The notes under the pieces are model-generated. The model was not told where the DNA came from. It saw nothing but the letters and a program-made list of their open reading frames with translations, and did no database searches. A program made the position numbers and the translations under genes. A DNA stretch of 33,477 nucleotides from Frankia sp. AgB1.9. GTDB taxonomy: Bacteria; Actinomycetota; Actinomycetes; Frankiales; Frankiaceae. Shown piece after piece: positions 13,713 to 21,249 of this stretch. Numbering within the stretch: position 1 is the stretch's first letter; the number at the start of each line of letters is the position of its first letter. The stretch covers positions 1 through 33,477 of the forward strand of contig NZ_JADWYX010000104.1 of assembly GCF_016786355.1 (NCBI RefSeq). Direction: 5' to 3'.

Positions 13713-14177
13713 GTGACAAACCCGGGTGCAACCACGCAATGGGGTGGCCCTCAGCCGCCGGCTCCGGACTCGGCGACGTCCGGTTGGGGCGTGCTGGGCA
13801 AGCGCCGCAACCCGTTCGCCGCCTGGCTCGGTCTCCCGCTGATCACGTTCGGGATCTACGGCCTGGTCTGGGTCTACAAGACCAACCGCGAGCTGAGCCA
13901 GTACGACCGCCGGATCACGGTCAACCCGGTGATGTCGGTGTTGGCGTGCACGCTCGGCGTCGTTCTGATCGTTCCGCCGTTCGTCGCGGCCTGGCGGCTG
14001 GGCACGCGCACGGCCCAGGCGCAGCGGGCGGCAGGGGTACCCGAGTTGAGCGCCGGGGTGGCCTTCCTGCTGTTCCTGGTGGGCTTCGGTCCGCTGTATC
14101 TGCAGTCGGAGATCAACAAGATCTGGGCGCGCTACCCCGTCGCCGTCGAAGGCCAGCAGGTGCCGCTCGCGCCCTGA
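13713..14177 (+). CDS. DUF4234-family membrane protein
   Basis: This 154-residue protein has a Pro-rich cytoplasmic head (about 1-30) and then three hydrophobic segments. The first contains NPFAAWLGLPLITFGIYGLVWVY, matching the conserved 'LP.iT.GIY.lyW.yk' of DUF4234. It is followed by KTNRELSQYDRRI, a segment around PVMSVLACTLGVVLIVPPF, and VAFLLFLVGFGPLYLQSEIN. The closing QSEINKIWAR is also typical. The role of the family is unknown. GTG 13713 has GGGAGGG about ten bases upstream. It converges on the DUF3052 gene. Confidence 0.85.
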   Translation: MTNPGATTQWGGPQPPAPDSATSGWGVLGKRRNPFAAWLGLPLITFGIYGLVWVYKTNRELSQYDRRITVNPVMSVLACTLGVVLIVPPFVAAWRLGTRTAQAQRAAGVPELSAGVAFLLFLVGFGPLYLQSEINKIWARYPVAVEGQQVPLAP

Positions 14178-14278
14178 GCCGCGCGTCACAGTCCGACGGC
14201 CACCAACGGGCCACCGACCACCATCGAGCCCCTGTGGCGCACCGCGTTCGGCATAGCCCGTTCGGGCGGCACCTCAGC

Positions 14279-14320
14279 CCCGTGGGCACGTCTGCCTGCC
14301 AACGCAGCCATGCCCACGGG
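14279..14320. terminator. Bidirectional stem-loop between DUF4234 and DUF3052 genes
   Basis: CCCGTGGGCA (14279-14288) pairs perfectly with TGCCCACGGG (14311-14320) across a 22-nt loop that holds a smaller CTGC/GCAG stem. It lies between convergent gene ends. Confidence 0.6.
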
Positions 14321-14331
14321 ACGGTGCCGGC

Positions 14332-14769
14332 TCAGCGGTGACGGACCCGCTGGGTCTTGGGGGCGGCCAGTCGCATGCCTGCCCATTCCTGGGCGACGCT
14401 GAGCGTGCTCGTCTGGACCAGCCCAGCGGTCGGTACCGCGTCCAGGATGTCGCTCGGCTCGACGTGACCTCGGCGGCCGGACTTGGGGGTCAGCAACCAG
14501 ATGACCCCCTGGTCGGAGAGCTGGCGCCGGGCATCGATGAGCGCGTTGGCGAGATCACCGTCTTCGTCGCGCCACCACAGCAACACGATGTCGACGACGT
14601 CGTCGGAGTCCTCCGGCACGAGCTCCGTTCCGCTGGCTGCGGTGATCGCCTCCAGCAGGTCTCCTGCGATGTCGTCGTCCTCGTTGATCGACTGCACCAT
14701 GGTTCCGGCGACGACGCCAAGACGCTCAGCACGGCGCTGACCCTCGGCGTTCGCCGCGGTCGGACTCAC
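14332..14769 (-). CDS. DUF3052 family protein
   Basis: This 145-residue acidic cytoplasmic protein matches the actinobacterial DUF3052 family: GTMVQSINEDDDIAGDLLEAI, then DVVDIVLLWWRDEDGDLANALID and the final WLLTPKSGRRGHVEPSDI. The same family member (Rv2239c) lies beside ahpE and aceE in M. tuberculosis, so this is conserved synteny. No function is established. GTG 14769 has two purine-rich sites upstream (AGGAGG and GGAGG). A likely promoter (TTGTCC, 18 nt, TACGCT) lies about 40-65 bases upstream. Confidence 0.9.
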   Translation of the reverse strand: MSPTAANAEGQRRAERLGVVAGTMVQSINEDDDIAGDLLEAITAASGTELVPEDSDDVVDIVLLWWRDEDGDLANALIDARRQLSDQGVIWLLTPKSGRRGHVEPSDILDAVPTAGLVQTSTLSVAQEWAGMRLAAPKTQRVRHR

Positions 14770-14804
14770 CCTCCGTTACCTCCTGCTCGTATTCCTGACG
14801 GGCG

Positions 14805-14834
14805 AGCGTAGACCCGCGCGTCCCGGTCGGACAA
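14805..14834 (-). promoter_or_regulatory. Candidate promoter of the DUF3052 gene
   Basis: On the minus strand TTGTCC (14834-14829) is separated by 18 nt from TACGCT (14810-14805), leaving a leader of about 28-30 nt with AGGAGG before GTG 14769. Confidence 0.4.
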
Positions 14835-15151
14835 ACCCATCGGCCCTACTGGCCGTGAGCCCCGCCGTGGCCTAAGTCCACCGGACCATGTGGTGGCAGC
14901 GCAAGTGCCACGCCCGGTGGGCACATCGATCTCGCTTGACCGGACCGCGCGGAACCAGGGAAGTCCGCGCCCGACAGGCCGCTGCGCGCGGCCGAACGGG
15001 CACGGTGGACCGCTGGCCGGGCCCAGGTCCGTTCGGGCCGGGCGGGTCGCTGCGAGCCGCGAATCCCACGTCGTGGGCATGACGTATTGCCTACACCTCC
15101 GGAGACCGTTCCGACAGTGTTACCGGATGGAGGAACCGGCGCCGCCAACGA
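14835..15151. other. Intergenic region with one 13-bp palindrome, no gene seen
   Basis: No frame here has a credible start and codon pattern. A perfect palindrome CCCACG-T-CGTGGG lies at 15065-15077 and could be an operator. The remaining sequence is GC-rich without other clear structure. Confidence 0.4.
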
Positions 15152-15556
15152 TCAGCCCGTTAGGAACGAGAACCGGACGGTTCGGTCAGGATTGTCCACG
15201 TTCAGGTCAACGAGAGCGATCGACTGCCAGGTTCCCAGGGCGAGCCGGCCGGCGAACACCGGGACGGTCAGCGACGGCGGGATGATGGCCGGCATGACGT
15301 GCGAGCGCCCGTGCCCCGGTGTGCCGTGCGCGTGCCGCCAGCGGCCGTCAGCGGGCAGCAGGTCGGCCAGCGCGGCCAGCAGGTCGTCGTCGCTGCCGGC
15401 CCCGAGCTCGAGAATCGCGACGCCAGCCGTCGCGTGCGGCACGAAGACTGACAGCAGCCCGTCCCCGCGGCCGGCGACGAACCGGCTCGCCTCGCCGGTC
15501 AGGTCGTGGACCCGTTCCTGCCGCCCGGTCCGGACCGTCACCGTCGTCGTCTCCAC
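15152..15556 (-). CDS. YjbQ-family protein (UPF0047, secondary thiamine-phosphate synthase type)
   Basis: The 134-residue protein has the YjbQ signature: GDGLLSVFVPHATAGVAILE early, then DGRWRHAHGTPGHGRSHVMP and PAIIPPSLTVPV. It ends LGTWQSIALVDLN. The conserved His/Glu/His set is present. Relatives show weak thiamine-phosphate synthase activity; their physiological role is uncertain. The frame stays open to 15754, but that extension is a low-complexity run with near-repeats. GTG 15556 starts exactly where family members begin. It diverges from aceE. Confidence 0.85.
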   Translation of the reverse strand: METTTVTVRTGRQERVHDLTGEASRFVAGRGDGLLSVFVPHATAGVAILELGAGSDDDLLAALADLLPADGRWRHAHGTPGHGRSHVMPAIIPPSLTVPVFAGRLALGTWQSIALVDLNVDNPDRTVRFSFLTG

Positions 15557-15932
15557 CCCCGCATCATCCTGCGTCCCCGGTGAACGCCCCGGGCCGGTCC
15601 GGCCCGCCGCCACGGTCAGCGCCGCCTCGGTGCGCGAGGCTTCGGTCGGTAGCGAGCCCCCGGTCGGTGAGACCCCGGTCAGCGAGGTCTCAGGCGGCGG
15701 GAGCAAGTCCGTACCGACCGGGCGCGACGGGGCATACGGTGGTGAGCAGCTCACGTTGTTTTCACTGAACAGTTTCGTTGACGTTCGTCACAGTCGACGC
15801 GACGGAACTCGGCGGTAACCGGGGTGTGCGTGACGTCTTCGACGGCACGGAGCACCATGGCGTCAGCATGTCCGTACCCGGGCACGACCTGCCCGGGCCG
15901 GCCAGCATCCGAGGGCTAGGAGCAGAGGAAAA
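15557..15932 (+). promoter_or_regulatory. aceE upstream region with several short palindromes
   Basis: No gene is credible here. Symmetric sites are GTGAGC-A-GCTCAC (15742-15754), ACTG-AA-CAGT (about 15764-15773) and TGACG-TT-CGTCA (15779-15790), clustered within 50 bp. They are candidate operators for aceE control. No clear -10 box could be placed. Confidence 0.4.
15877..15897 (+). promoter_or_regulatory. Leader stem-loop upstream of aceE
   Basis: CCCGGGCA (15877-15884) pairs with TGCCCGGG (15890-15897) over a 5-nt loop, 35 bases before the GTG start. It could act as an attenuator, a processing site or a translation modulator. Confidence 0.4.
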
Positions 15933-18734
15933 GTGGCACAGGAGAGCAACCGGAAGTTCTCGGTCATTACCGACGGACTGCCAAGCCAGCTGCCTGACGT
16001 GGATCCGTCGGAAACGAGCGAATGGCTCGAGTCCCTCGACGCGGTCATCGCCGAGCAGGGGCGTGGCCGCGCACGTTTCCTCATGCTCAAGCTCTTGGAA
16101 CGCGCCAGGGCCAACGCGGTCGGCGTCCCGTCGCTGACCAGCACCGACTACATCAACACGATCCCGCCGGAGCAGGAGCCCTGGTTCCCCGGCGACGAGC
16201 ACGTGGAACGGCGCATCCGCGCCTACATCCGGTGGAACGCCGCCATCATGGTGAGCCGCGCCAACCGGCCCGAGTACAACGTCGGCGGGCATATCGCCAC
16301 GTACGCGTCGAGCGCGAGCCTCTACGAGGTCGGCTTCAACCATTTCTTCCGCGGCAAGGACCACCTGAGCTACTCCCCCGGCTCCAGTTCGGGCGACCAG
16401 GTGTTCATTCAGGGACACGCCTCCCCCGGTATCTACGCCCGCGCTTTCCTCGAGGGCCGGCTCACCGAGACGGAGCTGGACGCGTTCCGGCGGGAAGGCG
16501 CCCCGGGCGGCCTTTCGTCGTACCCGCACCCCCGGCTGATGCCGGAATTCTGGGAGTTCCCGACCGTGTCGATGGGCCTCGGCCCGCTGGACGCGATCTA
16601 CCAGGCCCGGTTCAACCGCTACCTGCACAACCGGCAGATCAAGGACACGTCCGGCAGCAAGGTCTGGGCGTTCCTGGGTGACGGCGAGATGGACGAGCCC
16701 GAGTCCCTCGGCGCGCTCGGCATCGCCGCCCGCGAGGAGCTCGACAACCTGATCTTCGTGGTGAACTGCAACCTGCAGCGCCTCGACGGCCCCGTCCGCG
16801 GCAACGGCAAGATCATGCAGGAGTTGGAGTCGTTCTTCCGCGGCGCGGGCTGGAACGTCATCAAGGTCGTCTGGGGCCGCGACTGGGACCCGCTGCTGGC
16901 CCAGGACACCGACGGCGCCCTCGTGAACAAGATGAACGAGACGCCGGACGGCCAGTTCCAGACCTACTCGACCTCGTCCGGCGACTACATCCGGGAGAAC
17001 TTCTTCGGCTCGGACGCCCGGCTGCGCCGGATGGTCTCCGGCCGTTCCGACGACGACCTGCGCAAGCTGTCCCGCGGCGGCCACGACTACCGCAAGCTCT
17101 ACGCCGCCTACAAGGCCGCGACGGAGCACGAGGGCCAGCCGACGGTGATCCTCGCGCACACCATCAAGGGCTGGACGCTGGGCAAGGACTTCGAGGCCCG
17201 CAACGCCACCCACCAGATGAAGAAGCTCACGAAGGCCGAGCTGAAGGAGTTCCGCGACCGGCTCTACCTGGAGATCCCGGACTCGGCGCTGGAGGGCGAC
17301 CTGCCGCCCTACTACCACCCGGGGCCGGACTCCGAGGAGATCCAGTACATGAAGGAGCGGCGGGCCTCTCTCGGCGGCTCGCTGCCGCGCCGGGTGACCC
17401 GCGCGAAGGCGCTCACGCAGCCGCCAGCGTCGCTGTTCGACATCCTGCGCAAGGGCTCCGGCAAACAGCCGGTCGCGACGACGATGGCGTTCGTGCGGCT
17501 GTTGAAGGACCTCATGAAGACCAAGGAGATGGGCGCCCGTTTCGTGCCCGTCATCCCGGACGAGGCCCGCACGTTCGGCATGGACGCGATGTTCCCGACG
17601 GCGAAGATCTACTCGCCGCACGGCCAGCAGTACGAGGCCGTCGACCGGGACCTGTTGCTGTCCTACCAGGAGTCCCAGCAGGGCCAGATGCTGCACGAGG
17701 GCATCAGCGAGGCCGGCTCGATGGGCTCGGTGATCGCCGCTGGCACGTCCTACGCGACACACGCCCAGCACATGATCCCGGTCTACGTCTTCTACTCGAT
17801 GTTCGGCTTCCAGCGGACCGGCGACCAGATGTGGGCGTTCGGCGACCAGCTGGGCCGTGGCTTCCTGCTCGGCGCCACCGCGGGGCGCACCACGCTCAAC
17901 GGTGAGGGCCTCCAGCACCAGGACGGCCACTCGCTGCTGCTGGCGTCGACGAACCCGGCCTGCGTGGCCTACGACCCCGCGTTCGGCTTCGAGATCGCGC
18001 ACATCACCCGCGACGCGCTGGACCGGATGTACGGCGAGCGCGACGAGAGCGTCTTTTACTACCTGTCGGTCTACAACGAGCCGTACCCGCAGCCGGCCGA
18101 GCCGGCGGGCCTCGACCCGGCCCAGGTCATCGCCGGCATGTACCGGTTCCGAGCCGCCGAGGACGCCGGCACGTCGATCGCGCCGACCCCCGGCCGGGAC
18201 GCCGCGCCCCGCGCGCAGCTGCTGGCCAGCGGCGTCGGGATGCGTTGGGCGCTGACGGCACAGGAACTACTGGCCACCGAGTTCGGCGTCGCGGCGGACG
18301 TCTGGTCGGTGACCTCCTGGAACGAGCTGCGCAAGGACGCGCTCGGCTCCGAGCGGGCGAACCTGCTCAACCCGGAGCAGCCGGAGAGCGTTCCTTACGT
18401 GACGCGGATGCTCGCGGACGCGCAGGGCCCGGTGATCGCGGTCAGCGACTGGATGCGGGCGGTTCCGGACCAGATCGCCCGCTGGGTGCCGCAGCCCTAC
18501 ACCTCGCTCGGCACCGACGGCTACGGCCGGTCGGACACCCGGGCGGCGCTGCGCCGGCACTTCAACGTGGACGCCGAGTCAATCGTCGTGGCGACCCTGG
18601 AGTCGCTGGTACGGGCGGGCCAGATCAAGGCCAGCGTCGTCGAGGAGGCCATCGCCCGCTACGACCTGCGCGGCGAGTCCACCGTGGCCGGCACCCCCGC
18701 CGGCGAGGCCGACGACCGGCCGATCTCGGGCTAG
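15933..18734 (+). CDS. aceE: Pyruvate dehydrogenase E1 component, homodimeric type
   Basis: This 933-residue thiamine-diphosphate enzyme catalyses oxidative decarboxylation of pyruvate in the pyruvate dehydrogenase complex, feeding acetyl-CoA to the TCA cycle. The N-terminus contains YNVGGHIATYASSASLYEVGF and FNHFFRG. The ThDP motif GDGEMDEPES begins at Gly249 and ends in NCN within FVVNCNLQRLDG. The transketolase-like middle domain has TTMAFVRLLKDLMK and the C-terminal domain ends around YDLRGE. Length is close to relatives (about 890-930). GTG 15933 has AGAGGAA upstream. The E2 and E3 genes are not in this window, as usual in actinobacteria. A strong stem-loop follows. Confidence 0.98.
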   Translation: MAQESNRKFSVITDGLPSQLPDVDPSETSEWLESLDAVIAEQGRGRARFLMLKLLERARANAVGVPSLTSTDYINTIPPEQEPWFPGDEHVERRIRAYIRWNAAIMVSRANRPEYNVGGHIATYASSASLYEVGFNHFFRGKDHLSYSPGSSSGDQVFIQGHASPGIYARAFLEGRLTETELDAFRREGAPGGLSSYPHPRLMPEFWEFPTVSMGLGPLDAIYQARFNRYLHNRQIKDTSGSKVWAFLGDGEMDEPESLGALGIAAREELDNLIFVVNCNLQRLDGPVRGNGKIMQELESFFRGAGWNVIKVVWGRDWDPLLAQDTDGALVNKMNETPDGQFQTYSTSSGDYIRENFFGSDARLRRMVSGRSDDDLRKLSRGGHDYRKLYAAYKAATEHEGQPTVILAHTIKGWTLGKDFEARNATHQMKKLTKAELKEFRDRLYLEIPDSALEGDLPPYYHPGPDSEEIQYMKERRASLGGSLPRRVTRAKALTQPPASLFDILRKGSGKQPVATTMAFVRLLKDLMKTKEMGARFVPVIPDEARTFGMDAMFPTAKIYSPHGQQYEAVDRDLLLSYQESQQGQMLHEGISEAGSMGSVIAAGTSYATHAQHMIPVYVFYSMFGFQRTGDQMWAFGDQLGRGFLLGATAGRTTLNGEGLQHQDGHSLLLASTNPACVAYDPAFGFEIAHITRDALDRMYGERDESVFYYLSVYNEPYPQPAEPAGLDPAQVIAGMYRFRAAEDAGTSIAPTPGRDAAPRAQLLASGVGMRWALTAQELLATEFGVAADVWSVTSWNELRKDALGSERANLLNPEQPESVPYVTRMLADAQGPVIAVSDWMRAVPDQIARWVPQPYTSLGTDGYGRSDTRAALRRHFNVDAESIVVATLESLVRAGQIKASVVEEAIARYDLRGESTVAGTPAGEADDRPISG

Positions 18735-18739
18735 GCAGA

Positions 18740-18770
18740 CGCTCCGCGCCCGCCTGCCGGGCGCGGAGCG
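18740..18770 (+). terminator. Stem-loop terminator of aceE
   Basis: A perfect 13-bp stem (CGCTCCGCGCCCG at 18740-18752, complement at 18758-18770) with a 5-nt loop begins six bases after the stop codon. A second 7-bp stem-loop (18808-18826) follows. Confidence 0.75.
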
Positions 18771-19385
18771 CCCTGCGAACGCTGTTCCTCCCGGGCGGAG
18801 CCGCCTCGGCGCGGTACCGCCGCGCCGCGGGGCCTGATGACTCCCTGTGACGAGGTCCGGCGGGTCGAGGGTTCCGGGTGGTGGCCAGTACGGCATAGAT
18901 CGACACGCGGACGCAGGGCTGGTCGACGCAGAGTCCCTTGCTGTGCACGTGCCGCCTTCATGGCCAGGGCCACTGGTCGGCTCCGGCCTCACCACGCCGA
19001 GATTGGCTACTATGAGTATCCGTCGGGCGGTAGGCGTCCCGGCTCATCGGCCCGATGAGCCCGGATGGTCCGCGGACAGCACAGTCGGCCGGTTTGGGTG
19101 CGATGAGATCGGCGCCGCACTACGCTGACGAGGCTGACGCTCAGTGTTCATGGGGCCTGATGCCCGGTGTTCATGGAGCAGAGAGCCTCGGCGACGCGGC
19201 GTCCTTGGTCGCGTCCTCGCTGAGCCGTCGGAGCCTCCGGGCCTGGCGGCGGATGGTTCGCATCCGCGGCGAGGGAGCGCTCGACGGGGAAGCGCCTATG
19301 GCGAGGAGGACCACGTGAAGGCTGCGGTGACGGATAACCGTCCGACCACCCACATCCAGGTGGGCGCGGCGAGCGGAGTGTCCGC
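18771..19385. other. 615-bp intergenic region, no convincing gene
   Basis: Frames on both strands (for example 18847-19128 and 19055-19318, plus) lack ribosome-binding sites, recognisable domains and consistent GC3. A TACTAT box lies near 19008. The decamer GTGTTCATGG is repeated at about 19145 and 19168. It probably holds the promoter of the next gene. Confidence 0.4.
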
Positions 19386-20228
19386 GTGATCCTGCGGGCC
19401 CGCCGTGTCGAACGGCTCGAGGAGCACCCGAACCTGCGCGGCATCCTGGGCATTCTGGCCCAGCTCGTGCACACCAGCGACGACGAGCTGATCCGGCTCG
19501 CCGCCGAGTGGCGCAACTCGTCGGCGCTCGCCGGTGCCCGGGACCGGGCGCTCTCACCCGAGTCGCCGCTGGTCGTCGAGGTCCTGGCCGCGTTCGACGC
19601 GCTGTCCGCGATCTACGCGGACGACCTGTCCGGCGCCGACTACGTGTCGGTCGATCCGACGGTCACCGCGACGGCGCTGCGCTCCATGCGTGACGCCCTG
19701 GCCGCTGCCTATGCCCGCCCGATCCTGTCGCGCTCGGAGTACGCCGGGCTGATGCGTCCCTGGCGGGCGGTGTACCCGCGGGTGCGCTCGCACGAACCCG
19801 ATCTGGGCCCGTCGGCCGCGGACGTGAAACGAGTGCTGGCGGCGCTGCCGAAGCTGGCGGTCCGCTGCCACGACACGCGCAGCTCCGAGGTCTTCGAAGG
19901 GCTGCTGGTCTCGGCGCTGACCCGCGACGAGTCCGACCACCAGGAGGCGATGGACGCCGCGTTCGGCACGGCCGTGCTGACCGGCCGCCGCCGGGTGTGG
20001 ACCCTGGTGCGCCGCAGCGCGGCCGAGGGCTTCTGGCGGCCCTGTCAGGACTGCCGTGGTGGGGCGCTGCTGCCCGCGGACCCGTCGTCGGAGGCGCGGG
20101 TCATGGAGCTGTGCGCCGATCTGGCCTGCGCGCTACTGGTCGAGGACCTGCTCGACCCGGTGCTGTGTGCCCGGCTGACGACCCCGCTGGCCGCGCTGAT
20201 CCCGCTCCAGGACCACTCGGTTCGCTAA
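19386..20228 (+). CDS. Conserved-looking protein of unknown function after aceE
   Basis: This 280-residue, probably cytoplasmic protein has strong coding character (GC3 very high) but no family I recognise. It opens VERLEEHPNLRGILGILAQLVHTSDDELIRLAAEWR, a helical region. The middle has VDPTVTATALRSMRDALAAAYARPILSRSEY and DVKRVLAALPKLAVRCHDT. A CxxC (Cys220, Cys223) lies in RPCQDCRGGALLP, and further Cys residues near the end may complete a zinc site. It replaces the PucR/CdaR-type regulator gene that follows aceE in mycobacteria. GTG 19386 is the first plausible start; the ribosome-binding site is weak. Confidence 0.75.
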   Translation: MILRARRVERLEEHPNLRGILGILAQLVHTSDDELIRLAAEWRNSSALAGARDRALSPESPLVVEVLAAFDALSAIYADDLSGADYVSVDPTVTATALRSMRDALAAAYARPILSRSEYAGLMRPWRAVYPRVRSHEPDLGPSAADVKRVLAALPKLAVRCHDTRSSEVFEGLLVSALTRDESDHQEAMDAAFGTAVLTGRRRVWTLVRRSAAEGFWRPCQDCRGGALLPADPSSEARVMELCADLACALLVEDLLDPVLCARLTTPLAALIPLQDHSVR

Positions 20229-20244
20229 CCCGCCGGGAGGCGGG
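20229..20244. terminator. Short GC stem-loop after the unknown gene
   Basis: CCCGCC (20229-20234) and GGCGGG (20239-20244) form a 6-bp stem with loop GGGA directly after the stop. It is followed by C and six A on the plus strand, so it is not a classical U-tract terminator in that direction. Confidence 0.4.
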
Positions 20245-20289
20245 CAAAAAAGATCCCGCCGGTCCTGTCGGCGTCGCTCCACGGCCGTC

Positions 20290-20685
20290 TCAGACGGCGG
20301 CGGGCACGCCTGTCGTCGAACGGCGGGGAGCCGGCGGCCGTGCCACGCGGGACCCGGCGGACCGCGCCGGCCCGCGGCGGGGCTCCACCGTCCAGCCGGT
20401 CGGGAGGATCTCGCCGGTGTCCTCGAAGAGGATCACCCCGTTGCACAGCAGGCTCCAGCCCTGGCCCGGATGGGTGCGCACGGACCGGGCCGCGTCTCGG
20501 TCGAGCGCCTCGGCCGTCGGACAGGCGGGTTGATGCTCACAGGGGTGACCGGCGGGGCCATGTCGGGCCTCGTCGTCACTGGGCGTAGGGGCGGAGCGAT
20601 GGGCAGAGGCAGCGGCGGCTGAGGAGTCGCCGCTAGCGGCGCCCACCCTCGCCGCCAGCTCTGAAGAACTCACCTGCACAGGCAA
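20290..20685 (-). CDS. DUF5999 family protein
   Basis: The centre of this 131-residue protein is a clear DUF5999 domain: CEHQPACPTAEALDRDAARS, then HPGQGWSLLCNGVILFEDTGEILP. The family is small, cysteine-containing and common in Streptomyces and relatives, with no known role. The N-terminal about 45 residues (Ser/Ala-rich) and the C-terminal Pro/Arg-rich tail are extra compared with the about 65-residue typical form. The start is uncertain: TTG 20685, GTG 20679 and GTG 20673 are all possible and none has a good ribosome-binding site. Confidence 0.75.
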   Translation of the reverse strand: MPVQVSSSELAARVGAASGDSSAAAASAHRSAPTPSDDEARHGPAGHPCEHQPACPTAEALDRDAARSVRTHPGQGWSLLCNGVILFEDTGEILPTGWTVEPRRGPARSAGSRVARPPAPRRSTTGVPAAV

Positions 20686-21249
20686 CAGACGTTACGCCTA
20701 CCGGTTAGAGCCGTCACAACGACCTGCTGCCTGCGCCCCCGGCGTGTTTGCATGGTGGGTTCCAAACTGGCTTAAAGAGGGGTACCGGACGCTCGGCCAG
20801 CCCTCACCGAGGGTGTCCGTAGACCCGACAGTGACCGTCGATTGACTACTGTGCGTAGCCAACGGCGGGACCACAGCGAAGGTGGCGACACCGCCGCCTC
20901 GCCCGCGACGTGACGCGAACCCGACAGCCCAGCCTGAGCGGCTCGCCGCCGACGGCCGGCGCCGCCCCGTTCTTTCGCTGGTCAGGGCACGGCCGGCCGG
21001 GCCGCGGGAGAAACCAGGCCAAACCGCCAGAAGAACATCGCGAGCACAAGGCGGGCCGCACCGATTGGTCGCGCCGCGCGCCGACGGTAGGTTACCGACC
21101 TGCCGCCCTACGACACGCCACGGCCGCCGCCGAGGTGGGAGCGCGCCACCTGGTGACGGGCGGTCATGGGGACGTGATCGAGACGCGCGGACGCGTGGGT
21201 CGGCCCGGGGACGACGGTCCTCGGCGGGGAGAACGGTGGAGGGCCCGCA
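20686..21249. other. 564-bp intergenic region, no gene seen
   Basis: It separates the divergent DUF5999 and GT-C glycosyltransferase genes and must carry their promoters. The first half (20700-20870) has lower GC than its surroundings. TTGCAT (20749-20754) with CTTAAA 17 nt downstream is a weak plus-strand promoter candidate. No RNA structure or ORF stands out. Confidence 0.4.

Noticed and set aside
13320..14189. Long minus-strand ORF of 289 codons covering the DUF4234 gene
   Set aside because: It is antisense to a protein with recognisable membrane segments and has the Arg/His-rich composition typical of shadow frames in GC-rich DNA.
15762..18002. 746-codon minus-strand ORF opposite aceE
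   Set aside because: It lies entirely antisense to an unmistakable pyruvate dehydrogenase gene and shows no domain of its own.
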